Shown in pieces: positions 1 to 10,693 of a stretch of 64,000 nt of DNA. The stretch comes from Symbiodinium natans. Its lineage: Eukaryota; Sar; Dinophyceae; Suessiales; Symbiodiniaceae. A model generated the notes under the pieces. The model ran no database searches. It worked only from the letters and a program-made list of their open reading frames with translations, and was not told the DNA's origin. Made by a program: the position numbers and the translations under genes. Location: contig CAJNDS010002746.1 of the NCBI GenBank assembly GCA_905221605.1, positions 869,889 to 933,888 on the forward strand, in the 5' to 3' direction. The stretch's first letter is position 1. Every line of letters starts with the position of its first letter.

Positions 1-62
1 TGTTGGGGATTGAGGGCTTAATTAGGGTCTAGGAGTTTGGGTCTAGGATAATGGGGTTTTGG

Positions 63-135
63 GAACCCTAAACCCTACACCCTAAACCCTAAACCCTAAC
101 CCTAAACCCTAAACCCTAACCCTAAACCCTAAAGT
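63..135 (-). repeat. CCCTAAA array at window start
   Basis: About nine CCCTAAA units, two shortened to CCCTAA. Unique sequence from 136 to 232 follows. It is not a chromosome end, because complex sequence lies on both sides. Confidence 0.9.
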
Positions 136-232
136 TAAAGGTTGGGGCTGTGCAGGGTAGAGAAGTGCCCAAGCACAGGGCATGCAAAATGCAGCTGCCG
201 CCCCGAGGAACACCAGAGATTAAGCCGGAAAC
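136..232 (+). other. GC-rich exon-like island
   Basis: Non-repetitive island between C-rich arrays. A TGTGCAG acceptor-like site near 151-157 opens a plus frame (GREVPKHRACK...). The minus frame is also open, so strand and coding status are undecided. Confidence 0.2.
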
Positions 233-631
233 CCTAAACCCTAAACACAAAACCCTAAACCCTGAACCCTGAACCCTAAACCCTAAACCCTAAACCCGTA
301 TGGGGGCCGAAGATGACCCTGAAACCCTAAGCCCTAATTCTAGGAGCCTTACTAATTCGAACACCGGTTTAGGGTTTAGGGTTTAGGGTTATTACGGTGT
401 ACTTATATAGGGACCATAAGGGGATACGACTAGTAACTATTCCGACCCCTCCATTAAAGCACTACAGTCCAAGTTTCGGGTTTGGGCTTTCCGAAACCCT
501 GGGCCCTAATCCCTGAGCCCCCTAAATAAACCCTAAGCCCCTACACCCGACACCAACATCCGACACCCTAAGCCCCAAGGTCTAAGCCCTAAGCCCTAAG
601 CCCTAAGCCCTAAACCCTAAACCCTAAACCA

Positions 632-706
632 ACATCCAAGTGTCGGCTTCCCCCGCCACAGCAAGGCTCACACTCGTTTGGAAGCGCTCAAAACCTGCCA
701 CGGAGC
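632..706. other. exon-like island, strand ambiguous
   Basis: About 75 bp of unique sequence between CCCTAAA (left) and TTTAGGG (right). Both strands are open. The minus reading has a GTGGCAG acceptor and a GTTGGTTTAG donor. No function can be assigned. Confidence 0.2.
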
Positions 707-708
707 TA

Positions 709-858
709 GGGTTTAGGGTTTAGGGTTTAGGGTTTGGGGTTTGGGGTTTGGGGTTTGGGGTTTGGGGTTTGGGGTTTGGGGTTTGGGGTTTGGGGTTTGG
801 GGTTTGGGGTTTAGGGTTTGGGGTTTGGGGTTTGGGGTTTGGGGTTTAGGTTTAGGGT
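709..858 (+). repeat. TTTGGGG-variant telomere-like array
   Basis: Starts as TTTAGGG units, then runs through roughly 17 TTTGGGG units and returns to TTTAGGG. The A-to-G variant is locally homogenised, which points to local amplification rather than independent decay. Confidence 0.9.
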
Positions 859-1189
859 TTGGGCTTCAGAGCTAGAGTTTGGTCACCGGGCTCAGGGGGT
901 TTTGGGTTTAGGACAACCCCTTTAGCCTGAACCCAGGTTTGGGGCCAGTGCGGATTGAGGGTCACGGCTGCCCAGACCCCTGAGAGGATCCACAAGGTAA
1001 ATGCCCTTAAGGGTTTTAAAAAATGCCCCAATGATGGTAGAGGGACCTGAGCCAGGAACCCTGAACCCCGAACCCTGAACCCTGAACCCCAAACCCTAAA
1101 CCCGAAACCCGAAGCCCGAAACCCTAAACCCTAAACCCTAAACCCTAAACCCTAAACCCTAAACCCTAAACCCTAAACCCTAAACCCTA

Positions 1190-1260
1190 CCGCCGAGAAG
1201 CCATGGTGGCCCAGCCGAGGACCGTCCCCCTTCACAGGCCGCGCAAGCCGACCTGATTTA
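1190..1260. other. exon-like island between convergent arrays
   Basis: GC-rich unique segment between CCCTAAA and TTTAGGG arrays. The minus reading has an AAATCAG acceptor and a GGCG|GTAGGG donor. The plus frame is also open. Together with 1690-1790 it shows the recurring array-island-array layout. Confidence 0.25.
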
Positions 1261-1704
1261 GGATTTAAGGTTGAGGTTTAGGGTTTAGGGTTTATGGTTT
1301 AGGGTTTAGGGTTTAGGGTTTAGGGTCCGGGAAAGGGGGTGCTTGTCGTTTCTACTGAGTTGTAGCTTTGTCGAATTTAGGGCAGTGGCTTCTTGAAATG
1401 TGCGGAGGTTAGCACTTTGCCTGTCCGTAAAGCCCTAAACCCCGAACCCAGAATCCTCCACAACCAGAGACAAACGCAAGCGTAGACCTCCCGAAGTCTA
1501 CTAACACAGTTTAGGGTTCAGGGTTAAGGGTTTAGGGTCTAAACCCTATTTCGGGTTGAGACTCCAGGATGTAGTGAGCCTGTCACAGCCGCCTAGCCCT
1601 ACAATCTACACCCACCCGACACCCTTCGGGGTCGTTGCAGGAGGGCCCTAAACCCTAAGCCCTAACCCCTAAACCCTAAACCCGAAACCCTAAACCCAAA
1701 CCCC

Positions 1705-1790
1705 AACTTTCGGATCTGCGCAAGAAGGCGAGTGGCGATCGTCGCGCACCTCGAGCTTCGGCGCCAGCCAGCGGTGCAGCTGATCCTTTG
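1705..1790 (-). CDS. possible minus-strand exon
   Basis: Open minus frame with realistic composition (KDQLHRWLAPKLEV...). It is preceded on that strand by an AAAG acceptor-like site and followed by GTTGGGG, a donor form seen in other models here. It is flanked by telomere-like repeats. It is not chained to other exons and the family is unknown. Confidence 0.25.
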
Positions 1791-2219
1791 GTGGCTTAGG
1801 GTTTAGGGTTTGGGGTTTAGGGTTCTTTTTACAACCGCAATGACCTCTTTTAGATGTCTAGCGGGTTTAGGGTTAAGGGTTTAGGGTTTAGGGTTTAGGG
1901 TTTAGGCTTAAGGTTTAGGGTTTAAGGGGTTAGGGTTAAACAGGTTGTGGGTTTAGTGTGAGGGGGTCTGTGATCACTTTCTAAGGGCTCAGGGCTTTTG
2001 TAGGGTCAGGAGGGGGCCTTTAGTCCATGAACCCACCTTTTGCCTAGAACAAAGCGCGTATGGGCCATTGTGAGGGTCCTTTGGAGGTCTCTTGGTAGGC
2101 AGGCGGGTTCAATCTGCAGCTTGAATTAAAGCTCGGAATCCTCCACCACATCGGTCATATGTTCCTATAGGGTTTAGGGAAAGTTTAGGGTTTTGGGTTT
2201 TGGGTTTGAGGTTTAGGGT

Positions 2220-2402
2220 TTGGGGTTTAGGGTAAGCCAATGGACTTACGTTGGCCTTCTGTACCACAAACCCCCTCAACCGGCGAAGTCCCTTATGTTG
2301 GGCATTCTTTTCAGAGGGTCCCCTGTGGGAAGGGAGGTGGGGGACCCTGTGGGAAGGGAGGTGGTGGAGGAGGCTCTCCCAGAACAAAGTCCAGGCAAGT
2401 AG
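2220..2402 (+). CDS. unrecognised 60-codon ORF (probable exon)
   Basis: Open from a start at 2220 to a stop at 2402. The first residues come from telomere-like sequence. The part from about 2238 reads like protein (GLLYHKPPQPAKSLMLG, then VGREVVEEALPEQSPG). It contains a direct ~23 bp duplication (GTGGGAAGGGAGGTGG...) giving a repeated VGREV. A second plus frame in the same place is glycine-rich and runs to about 2453, where an inverted-repeat element begins. Either frame could be the real one, with an acceptor at TTTTCAG near 2315. No domain is recognised. Confidence 0.4.
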   Translation: MGFRVSQWTYVGLLYHKPPQPAKSLMLGILFRGSPVGREVGDPVGREVVEEALPEQSPGK

Positions 2403-2449
2403 CTTCGAACGTTGTCCTTCTGCGAGAAAACCCGAAGCCTGAGGGCCTA

Positions 2450-2551
2450 CTTGGAGGCTCATGGTACTTCTTTACCAACTACAACTGTACTTATAACCCA
2501 CTTCTCTAAGCCCCTGGAGTGCCCTAATATGGTTATAAGTACAGCTACAAG
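2450..2551. mobile_element. degenerate inverted-repeat element, family D
   Basis: Starts with a variant of the family D terminal repeat (ACTTGGAGGCTCATGG). It contains the subterminal ACTGTACTTATAACCC motif and its inverse. The family D copy at 24712-24864 is nearly perfect; here the right end is lost beside a CCCTAAA array. Confidence 0.5.
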
Positions 2552-2562
2552 TGCAGTTCCTG

Positions 2563-2646
2563 AACCCTAAACCCTAAACCCTAAACCCTAAACCCTAAAC
2601 CCTAAACCCTAAACCCTAAACCCTAAACCCTAAACCCTAAACCCTC
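2563..2646 (-). repeat. CCCTAAA array
   Basis: About twelve near-perfect CCCTAAA units. With the TTTAGGG array at 2760-2870 it brackets an exon-like island at 2647-2758. Confidence 0.95.
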
Positions 2647-2758
2647 CAAGCAAAGGCCTGCAGAGTGCGGCCCAAGGGGCCAGCAAGTCTCCACATTCGG
2701 TGCTCACGGGCCCAGCCTGGAGCTGGGTTTCAAGGGACTTGAAGAGCCACGACTTTAC
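2647..2758. other. exon-like island, both strands open
   Basis: 112 bp of GC-rich unique sequence between convergent arrays. The plus reading has a GCCTGCAG acceptor (SAAQGASKSPHSVLTG...). The minus reading (KSWLFKSLETQLQAG...) is equally convincing. The strand cannot be fixed without transcripts. Confidence 0.3.
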
Positions 2759-2759
2759 A

Positions 2760-2870
2760 GGGTTTAGGGTTTAGGGTTCAGGGTTTAGGGAAAGTTTAGG
2801 GTTTAGGGTTTAGGGTTTAGGGTTTAGGGTTTAGGGTTTAGGGTTTAGGGTTTAGGGTTTAGGGTTTAGG
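2760..2870 (+). repeat. TTTAGGG array
   Basis: About fifteen TTTAGGG units with one TTCAGGG and one interruption (AAAG). Confidence 0.95.
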
Positions 2871-3770
2871 GCAATTTATGGGGGCTTCCGAATTTCGGGT
2901 ACCTTCTTGCGGTCGGTATCATAAGGGAATCCTAATACTTGAGGTCTATATTCGGGTTCCCCTATTTTCGTCAACCTCCATTTATGGGGGTCTTGAGGCT
3001 TTAGGGCTGAGGGTTAAGGGCCCTTTCTTGGACTATAAGTAGGACAAAGTCCCGAAGTCTGTTCCTCTAGTCAGGGAGGGGGGGGGGCTAAAACCCTAAA
3101 CCCTAAAACTGAACCCTAAGCACTACACCCTATACCCTAAACCCTAAACCCTAAACCCCCTAAACACTAAACCCTAAACCCCGTCCGTTGCCTGGCCCAG
3201 CTCCGCGGCCCTCACGGCAAGCACCTCAAAGCGGCGAGGCACGTGGGCAGCGTCCTCGCGAGGGTTTGGGGTTTAGGGTTTGGGGTTGGGGGTTTGGGGT
3301 TTGGGGTTTAGGGTTTCTATTCTGGGGTTTAGGGTTTAGGGTTTATAGCTTTTGGATTTATAGGTTTAGGGTTGAGGGTTTAGGGTTTAGGGCTCGGGAA
3401 GCGAATGTTGGGGCTATGGAGGCAGCTATTAAACAGTTATGGGCGCTTCGGGTGACCAGGAAGCCCTGTGAACCCGAAACCCTCAACCCTAAACTCGAAA
3501 CCCTAAACCTAGGCTATGATGTCCCCTCCGGTTATAAGTACTCATACCTGGGGTATAAGACCCACCTTCGCTTTTTGAGTCCTTTAAGGCACGCCAGCGC
3601 AAGAGCAACAGCAGCCACGAAGCGGAGGTCGTGTCAGTCTCGCCTGAGGGTGTCGGGATAGCCATCATGGCGTGTAGGGGTGCAGGGTTTAGGGTGTAGG
3701 GTTTGGAGGTTTAGGGTTTTGAGCGAGTGTTAGGGAGATGGATTCCGGGCGGGGGGGGGGGGGGGGGGGG

Positions 3771-3863
3771 GCACGCACTGCTGGCTCTGAACTGGGTTTC
3801 CAACGTATGGTTGCTATTCTTGCGGCTGCTACCATGTTATGGTTGTCATTGTTTGCTCTTTAA
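3771..3863 (+). CDS. small hydrophobic ORF / terminal exon
   Basis: Open plus frame ending in TAA at 3861-3863. The C-terminal part, from an internal ATG, is a single hydrophobic segment (MVAILAAATMLWLSLFAL) that could be a signal peptide or membrane anchor. A poly-G run lies immediately upstream, so the 5' boundary is unknown. A second open plus frame covers the same area. Confidence 0.3.
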   Translation, partial: ARTAGSELGFQRMVAILAAATMLWLSLFAL

Positions 3864-4089
3864 AAATAGAAATATCTATGTGCTAGGAGCCACGAGGTTT
3901 TCGGCCACTTGGGGCTAAGGAGTGAAGATTTGGGGAGAGCTGGCAGTGCGCTAGCTCCTCAGTAACCCAAGAACCCGGAAGAAAGGCAGAGCTCGCATTT
4001 GGGCTAAGAACACCCCCAAAAAAGGACCCTGAACCCTCAACCCTCAACCCTAAACCACCAGCTAGAGAGCTGACCACCCCCTCTGAATG

Positions 4090-4540
4090 AAATAAATGGG
4101 TAGTTCTCTAAATTAAAGTCTCTTTCGAGGTTCTTGTGCTTAGGGTGCCGTACTGTATGGGGGACTTAGAAAGGCATACCGTGGAGTAGACCCTGGAAAA
4201 AAGGTATATACTGTTTAGGTAGAAGTAGCTATCATGGGAGCCCAGAAGCAAAAAAGCATTGAAGTATAGTACTCCAAAACCCAGTAGAAAGGTAGCCTAG
4301 TTTAAAGAACAACCCAAACAACTAATATAGGGGTCGGAATACTTGAAAATATTTTTTCCTTGTGGTCCCTTTACAATTAATAAATGTACTACAATAGCCC
4401 CCCAAAACCCTGACAAACTATTCAGGTTCCTACAGTACTGATCGGGCCTATGGGCTTTTTACAATCCACCCTGTATTTCCCACCGATGAGCCCTGCAATT
4501 GTGCCGGGCTGCTCTGCAGGGTCAGCCCAAGTGCCTGTCC
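4090..4540. other. 450 bp without telomere repeats or convincing ORF
   Basis: AT-richer stretch. It contains scattered inverted-repeat-like motifs (GGTACCGT, TATAGGGGTCGG) resembling decayed element ends, but I could not define an element or a gene. Confidence 0.3.
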
Positions 4541-4692
4541 ATGATTTAGGGGGTTGGGGTTTAGGGTCTAGGGTTTAGGGTTTAGGGTTGAGGGTTGAGG
4601 GTTGAGGGTTGAGGGTTTAAGGTTTCTGGTTTAGATTTAGGGTCTGTCTATGAGGGCTCAGGGTTTGGGGCTTGGGGTCTAGGGATTGGGGT

Positions 4693-4724
<32 letters not shown>

Positions 4725-4741
4725 GCTTGAGGCTTGAGGCT

Positions 4742-4761
<20 letters not shown>

Positions 4762-4773
<12 letters not shown>

Positions 4774-4989
4774 GGTTTAGGGTTTATGGTTGAGGGTTTA
4801 GGGCGCCGCGCAGCTGCAGTAAGAACCATGTGGAATTGGGGGACCGGCACGTCACGCGAAGGCAAATATGTTTCCAAAGCAGTCCAGTCCAACAATTGTT
4901 CATTGGTGCCGGGTTTCTTTCCTCCCCCCTCCGTGAGGTTTTTCGGCCACCCATTCGGGTTAAGGCTGCCGCCTCAATTCCCACCGTGA
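4762..4989 (+). CDS. 75-codon ORF, partly telomere-derived
   Basis: The first ~15 codons come from TTTAGGG/TTGAGGG repeats and are unlikely to be coding. From about 4803 the composition is protein-like (RRAAAVRTMWNWGTGTSREG) and continues to a stop at 4989, ending in a Pro/Phe-rich tail. A second plus ORF (4830-5090) overlaps in another frame. This is probably an exon whose start is a splice acceptor. Confidence 0.3.
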
Positions 4990-5516
4990 AAACCCAAAGT
5001 TCAAAAACCGACTTCCATTCACTTGGGGGGGGGGGTTCCCATACAGGGGTCCAAAGGGTGGGGAGGGTTCCAGCGAATTTCTCTGGATAAAGGGCACACC
5101 TGTGCCAAAGCCCTCAACCCGCCCTGTGACTTCTGGAAGAAATAGCCCATGGTTTCGGGCACTCCAATTAAGAGACGCTTTTAGGTGGGCTGCTGCTATT
5201 TCCCCAAAGCTTCAGCCTTAAGGGGTTTGGGGTTTTAGGGGTTCAGGCTTAAGTTAGGGGAAGGGTTTGGGGTTTTGGGTTTGGGGCTGGGAGTAATTAT
5301 GTGGGCAGAGGAGGGGGGGGGGGGGGGGCAAGGGGGGGTGCCCTGAGAGTCAGAAAAAGCCAGGCACTTCGGCGTTCACGTGTAAAGGTTTAGGGGTGGT
5401 TTAAGAGCTCCAGAATTTAGAAAAGTTTGTTGGCTATTAGGGTTTGCGGGTTTAAGGGTTTTCGGGCGTTAGGTCTATAGGGTTTAAGGGTTTTGGGGCT
5501 TGAGGCTCAAGATTTT

Positions 5517-5612
5517 ATGCGCCTCGAAGACCACGTGGACCTTCGTCTCGTCGCCGCGTGGCATTGGACACCACCTGAGCTTTGGGGCGTTGCGTTTGGG
5601 GTTTGGGGTTGA
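5517..5612 (+). CDS. 31-codon ORF / exon
   Basis: ATG followed by MRLEDHVDLRLVAAWHWTPP, running into TTTGGGG repeats before the stop. It is short, but its GC-rich third positions resemble other exon-like islands here. The true 3' end may be a donor at the repeat junction. Confidence 0.25.
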   Translation: MRLEDHVDLRLVAAWHWTPPELWGVAFGVWG

Positions 5613-6189
5613 GGGTTTCAGGGTTTAGGATTAGCAGCACATACTGGTTTTTTGCGCCCCTTGAGTATCCCATTCACTCAATATGTATGGCAATGCCCAC
5701 TGGAAACAGGGGGTTCCTTTCAAAAAGGGCACCCGATGGTTGCAGTCACCAATATTTCAAGGAAGCCCTCAATACACTCACTGCAGTCTTCAAAACGAAC
5801 CCTTAGGCTCTAGAGTGTACTGTAGAGTTTAGGGTCTGAGGTCTAGGGTGTAGGCTTTAGGACTCAGGGTCCAGATAGCACTCTACGGGAAAACTAAACT
5901 CGCCTTGGCTCCTTTTCTGCCTACAGACTAGCCAGTAGCCTGGATGAAGCAGGGTTCATGTTAAGGGGGGGGGGCTTTAGAGTTCAGCAAGATACTTCGG
6001 ATCTGGGCTGCTGTCTTTACCCCCCTCAACAATACAATGCAAACCCTCAGCCATGCTAAGCTAAACTCAAACGAAACCCTAAACCCTAAACCCTAGACCT
6101 TAAGACCCTAAAACCCTAAACCCCAAAACCAGGTAAAGCAAGCCATGAAAGCAACTTCGACCAGATCCGTGACTGTATGATGGTCCGTC

Positions 6190-6363
6190 ATGGGAGCGCG
6201 TGAGGCATGGCTCCGGGTGCTCGGCTCCTCTAACGTCAGTGCGCTGACAGCCACCCTGACTCGTCCACGAAGTGCTTCTCATGAGGACTCTGCTTTGTGG
6301 AGTTGGGCCAGCTTGGTCGGACCATACGGCCCACACCTCACAAACCTTGGGCCCAGCAATTGA
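6190..6363 (+). CDS. unrecognised 57-residue ORF
   Basis: ATG at 6190 to TGA at 6361-6363, 57 codons, with balanced composition (MGARE..., then VSALTATLTRPRSASHEDSA, then LWSWASLVGPYG). An in-frame stop lies just upstream, so this can be a start or the body of a terminal exon. The opposite strand carries a 78-codon ORF whose last part is telomere-derived, so I prefer the plus strand. No domain is recognised. Confidence 0.4.
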   Translation: MGAREAWLRVLGSSNVSALTATLTRPRSASHEDSALWSWASLVGPYGPHLTNLGPSN

Positions 6364-6425
6364 ACCCGAAAGCCTACTCCTTAAATCCTAAGCCCCTAGA
6401 GCCCGATCGCTCTAAACCCTAAAAC

Positions 6426-6426
<1 letters not shown>

Positions 6427-6460
<34 letters not shown>
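6427..6460. repeat. (CA)n microsatellite
   Basis: Uninterrupted ACACAC run of about 16 dinucleotides. Confidence 0.95.
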
Positions 6461-6534
6461 AACAAACCGGAAAGCAGTAACCCATAAGCCCGTCAACATT
6501 AAAACCCTGCCCATGAACACTAGACCCGAACCCC

Positions 6535-6800
6535 TAAACCCAACTTAAACCCTAAACACCAAACTCTAAACCCTGGACCCTAAACACCTAAATCCCTAAC
6601 CCTAACCCCGAACCCTAAACCCCTAACCCCTAAACCCGATCACTAAACCCCGAACCCTAGACCCCTAGCCCTAAACCCTAAACCCCTAAGCCTGAACCCC
6701 AAACCCCTGACCCTAAACCCTAAACCTTAAACCCCTAGCCCTAAACCCTAAACCCTAAACCTTAAACCCTAGCCCTAAACCCTAAACCCTAAACCCCTGC
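6535..6800 (-). repeat. degenerate CCCTAAA array
   Basis: Mixture of CCCTAAA, CCCCTAAA and CCTTAAAC units with CCCTAGA variants, ending before a CTGCTTTTAG acceptor-like site at about 6800. Confidence 0.9.
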
Positions 6801-7130
6801 TTTTAGGGTCTCTGCCTGGCACCCCAACCACCCTCCGCCAGCTGCCGGTGGAGCTGCACCCTGCGCTCCTTGCAGCTTCCAGGGGTTTAGGGTTTAGGGT
6901 TTAGGGTTTCGGGTTTAGGGTTTAGGGCTAGTAAGCCAGTTTGGGGGGGTGGGTTTCGGGGTTCGGGCGCTTTTGGGGGCGGATTTTGGGGGGTGGCGGG
7001 GCTCGGGGCGAGTCTTTCTGGCTTCTGGGATGCGCGCTTGCTTTTGAAAGGCCGGTGGTCTCTTGATCTGTTGCCCTTGTACCTTAATATAGCCCCTAGA
7101 TACCCTGATAAGAACGCCCTACAAAACAGA

Positions 7131-7206
7131 AACCCTAAACCCTAAACCCTAAACCCTAAACCCTAAACCCTAAACCCTAAACCCTAAACCCTAAACCCTG
7201 AACCCT
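7131..7206 (-). repeat. CCCTAAA array
   Basis: About ten units. The ~95 bp island after it (7207-7305) has an open plus frame (AIITLAHATSGHSGLVWISR) ending in TAG, with TTTAGGG on the far side. Confidence 0.95.
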
Positions 7207-7697
7207 ACTTAAAGAGACCGCAAGCCATTATAACGCTTGCTCATGCTACTTCGGGGCATTCTGGGCTTGTTTGGATTTCTCGAAGTTTCGTAGGAAGCCC
7301 GCACGCCTAGGGTTTAGGGTTTAGGGTTTATAGGGTTTAGGGTGTAGAGTGCAAGGTATAGGCTTTAGGCGGTAACCCCAAAACCCTAACCCCCCCCCAA
7401 AACCCTCAACCCTGATGGGACGGTTTTTGGGCCTTTGAGGCTGAACAGGACAAAATCATCTGCGGGGTATGGGGTTTATTCAGGCTTGGGGGTCCAGGCC
7501 TCCCCAACCCCCCCCCCCCCTCCCACATGGACTCGCGACTGCCAACTTTCAACCGTACGAACCTTTCAGGACTTCAGGGTTAGTTTGAAAACTTATCCCG
7601 GGGCTGAGGGTTCAGGGACCCTAAACCCTCCAAACCCCAAGCCCTAAACCCTAGCCCGAAACCCTAAACCCTAAACCCTAAACAAAATGACTCTCAG

Positions 7698-10693
7698 GGA
7701 AGAGCCAGCGCCTCCTTCGTCAGGAAGGGCAGCAGTACTTCGTACAGCAAGGCTGGGTGAGGGTCGGGACCTCGGACGCGGAGAGGGTTTAGGGTTGAGG
7801 GTTTAGGGTTTAGGGTTTCGGGTTTATGGTTTAGGGGGTTAGGGTTCAAAGGGGTTTAGGTGCTCTCGTGCGACGTAAGGCCTTCGGGGCGAGTGCAGTT
7901 GCGCCTTTGCCCGAAACCCTAAACCCTAAACCCTAAACCCTAAACCCTAAACCCTAAACCCTAAACCCTACACCCTAAACCCTAAACCCTAACCCTTAAA
8001 CACCCGAAACCCTACACCCGATCCACATCAACCAGGGTGAAAAGCCTCAGCAACAAACCCTAAGCGCCTCAAATGCTAAACCTCAAATCCCACGCCTTCA
8101 ATACACAATCAACAAATAACCTTAGCTGTCCAGTGTCCTTGGGGAACTAAAGGTTACCCTTTAGGAATCTAAAGGGAATATACTACCCCAAAAAGGTCAA
8201 AGGTTACCTACTCTACTACTAAGAAAGCCAGAACCCCAAAGGCCTTACAACAAGACAGAGGCGTTGAGGGTCAAGGGCTGCATGTGTTGATGGCACTGGG
8301 CTTACAACGTGGGGCGCCCTAGTTATAAGTAGAGTTATAAGAGCCCGAAATTGGGTTATAAGGATCCTAAACTAGGTTATAAGTCCCTTTACTACAGTTA
8401 GTATAGTAAGGGGCCCTTTCTTGTAGGGGTTGGGGTTTAGGGTTTCAGGAATAGGCCCTAGATTTGAATGTCAGGAAGCGGGTGCCCTCCCCAAGCTCTC
8501 AACCCTGAGATCCAAGCCATTATATACACTTAGGGTTTAGGGTTTAGGGTTTAGGGTTTAGGGTTTAGGGTTTAGGGTTTAGGGAATCCTCCACCCACCA
8601 ACATTATCCAGAACCCCGAAGCCTAAGCCAGCCACGAAGCCCTCAAACCGTAAATCCAGAAACCTGAAACCCATAAACCCGTGCAGCTAAGACCCTGAAA
8701 CCCCGAAGCCCTAAACCTCATCCCCCCTAAACCCTAAACCCTAAACCCTGAACCCTAAACCCTAAACCCTAAACCCTAAACCCTGAACCGTAAACCCTGA
8801 ACCCTAAATCCTGAACCCGGCCGGGGCCCGAGCAGTCGGCGTTGAGGGCCGGCCGTAGTGCGAAAAGCCAGAAGACGGAGCTACATAACCGGCCTCAGCA
8901 GCAACCCAATACTACTTTCGTTTAGGGTATAGGGTTTAGGGTTCTAGGGTTTGAGGTTTAGGGCTTTAGGGCTTTAGGGCTTTAGGGCTTTAGGGCTTTA
9001 GGGCTTTAGGGCTTTAGGGCTTTAGGGTTCCCCAGACCTCTCTGAGGATCCAAAAGTAAGCCCTCCATAAACAGTACCTTATACTGCTATTGGGTCATTC
9101 CTTTGAGGAGCCCCTACAGTGACCTCTTTTTGGATCCTCGGTACTACTCGTGGGGCATACGCGGGAGGGCGGGGAGGGTTGAGGGCTCCGGGTTTTAGGG
9201 TGCAAGGGTTTCAGGGCCTATGGGGTAGGGTGTAGAGTTTCAGGCTTTGGGGTTTGGGGTTTAGGGGCAAAAGTTTGGGGGTCTTGCGGTTGCCCTCCGA
9301 GCCTTACACCCTACTTGGTGACCTCTCAGTGTGGGACGAGCCACGAAAGCTAAGATAACTGACTTACAGTTGGAGAAGCAAGAATGACACTTATAACATC
9401 ACAAACGCTTGTATGCTGAGAACTGGAAATCAACGCATCTGACAAAGACATTGAACAACTAAGGTCCTGAAAAAATGGACCTCAGTATGCTCCAGCAATA
9501 GCAATTGTGGTTGTGGAAGCATTTAACCAAGCAGAAGCTGGAGGTTGTGCTGGGTTGCAAATGATTCTCGGCAAAAAGGGAAATTCAGCTGATTGAGAAA
9601 AGATACTTGCGGTTCATGAAATTACATGAAATACATTAAAAAACCAACTATCCCCAAGTCATAGAGAACACTTGATCATTGCCTGCGATGTTGGCAGTGC
9701 AAAACAAACGTGAAGTGACACGAACCACAGTCAGTGGAAAACACAGATCACCCACTTTTGTACTATACACTATAGCGTTAATGCCAATTGCAACTTCACG
9801 AATACAATGCCCAATGACAAGTCAGAGTTCGTCTTTCCTAGTAAAGCCCTGTTGAGAAAAACACCTAAAAACACCGTCATGAGGTTGTGGGCTTTACGAG
9901 GTGTGGGGTTGCATAGAGTTTTACCTTATCAACCCTAAACCGTAAACCCCCAACTTTAGGGGTTGTGTGAGGTCTGCGACTTTGGGGTCAGAAGCACACG
10001 GGACCGGGATGGAAAGGATTGAGAGAAATGGCTGACCTGAGATGCAGGAGATGCAGGGTGTTTGCGTCCAGGGTTGCAGTCTCAACCCTAAACCGAAAAC
10101 CCCAGGGTTTAGGGATTAGGGTTGAGGGTACTAAACCCTCTAAACCCCACACCCCAAACCCTAAACCCTATAAAACTATAACCCTAAACCCTAAACCCTA
10201 AACCCTACAAACCCTAAACCCGCAGGTCCGCGCCGCCAACCTGGGGCACCGGACTCCAGGGCACGGGCGCAATCACCACCGGGGCCGTGCACAGGACCGG
10301 CCTGGGGTTTAGGGTTTAGGGTTTAGGGTTTAGGGTTTAGGGTTTAGGGTTTAGGGTTTAGGGTTTAGGGTTTAGGGTTAGACGGAAACCCTGTGCGAGA
10401 GGGCGACGCAGGATGGTTGGAGGGGGGGACTGGTCTAAAGGGCGGTTGACCTCCCCTTCGGGCTTCATATACACAAGAAAAAGCATGGACTGTAAGGGAC
10501 TATCGTGCAGGGCTGAAGGGTCGGCAACGAGGGTCAGGCTGTTGTCGAAACCTAGGGCATTCGGAACACAAGCTTCCAAGCAACAAAATCAGGCCTAAGC
10601 CCTAAATCATAAACCCTAAACCCTAAACCCAAGAACTTCAAAATGACTCAACTGCAGTCGACTGGCCACGAAGGAGGTCCCTGCAACTGCTGA
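7698..10693 (+). CDS. unknown protein, 4-exon partial gene
   Basis: Proposed exons are 7698-7786, 8833-8919, 10226-10306 and 10658-10693. Acceptors are CTCTCAG, CCCGAG (weak), CCGCAG and CTGCAG. Donors are AGG|GTTTAGG, TTC|GTTTAGG and GGG|GTTTAGG, all provided by telomere-like repeats. Exons 2 to 4 start and end in phase 0, and the last stops at TGA. Exon 1 reads KSQRLLRQEGQQYFVQQGWV, and exon 2 is basic and Gln-rich. Upstream exons are missing (exon 1 begins mid-codon). Introns hold telomere arrays, the family C element at 8302-8427 and a ~650 bp repeat-free stretch. No family is recognised. The last two exons are less certain. Confidence 0.45.
7913..8000 (-). repeat. CCCTAAA array (intronic)
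   Basis: About nine CCCTAAA units followed by variants, inside the first intron of the 7698-10693 model. Confidence 0.95.
8302..8427 (+). mobile_element. inverted-repeat element, family C copy 1
   Basis: ~126 bp element. Its ends are TTACAACGTGGGGCGCC and GGGGCCCTTTCTTGTAGG (imperfect terminal inverted repeat). The interior carries GTTATAAGTAGAGTTATAA, GGATCCTAAA and CTACAGTTAGTATAG. The same interior occurs inverted at 21733-21858 and again at 36779-36944. Confidence 0.75.
8957..9027 (+). repeat. GGGCTTTA octamer array
   Basis: Nine units of an eight-base variant (TTTAGGGC) of the telomere repeat, locally homogenised. Confidence 0.9.
9290..9960. other. ~670 bp repeat-free AT-richer stretch
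   Basis: Contains no telomere units, unlike its surroundings. It holds a degenerate ORF (9475-9639) and otherwise nothing I can identify. It may be a decayed insertion within the intron of the 7698-10693 model. Confidence 0.4.
9475..9639 (+). pseudogene. degenerate ORF with two in-frame stops
   Basis: From ATG at 9475 the frame reads MDLSMLQQ, then TAG, then QLWLWKHLTKQKLEVVLGCK, then TGA, then FSAKREIQLIEKRYLRFMK to TAA. Lysine/leucine-rich composition on both sides of the stops suggests a decayed coding segment, possibly of an old insertion. Recoded stops are an unlikely alternative. No family is recognised. Confidence 0.3.
10303..10379 (+). repeat. TTTAGGG array
   Basis: Eleven TTTAGGG units directly following the exon at 10226-10306. 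The first unit supplies the GT donor. Confidence 0.95.

Noticed and set aside
2109-2462. 117-codon minus ORF
   Set aside because: Its C-terminal half is repeat-encoded and the plus frames over the same region read more naturally with an acceptor.
3188-3661. 157-codon plus ORF
   Set aside because: More than half is translated TTTAGGG/CCCTAAA repeat (GFRVWGL- and TLNPKL-type peptides). Only short inner parts look like exons.
6910-7080. G-rich stretch as a regulatory or quadruplex region
   Set aside because: G-rich sequence is ubiquitous here and nothing specific distinguishes this segment.
8120-8240. Possible inverted-repeat element around GGTTACCCTTTAGG
   Set aside because: GGTTACC recurs but the arms do not align well enough to define ends.
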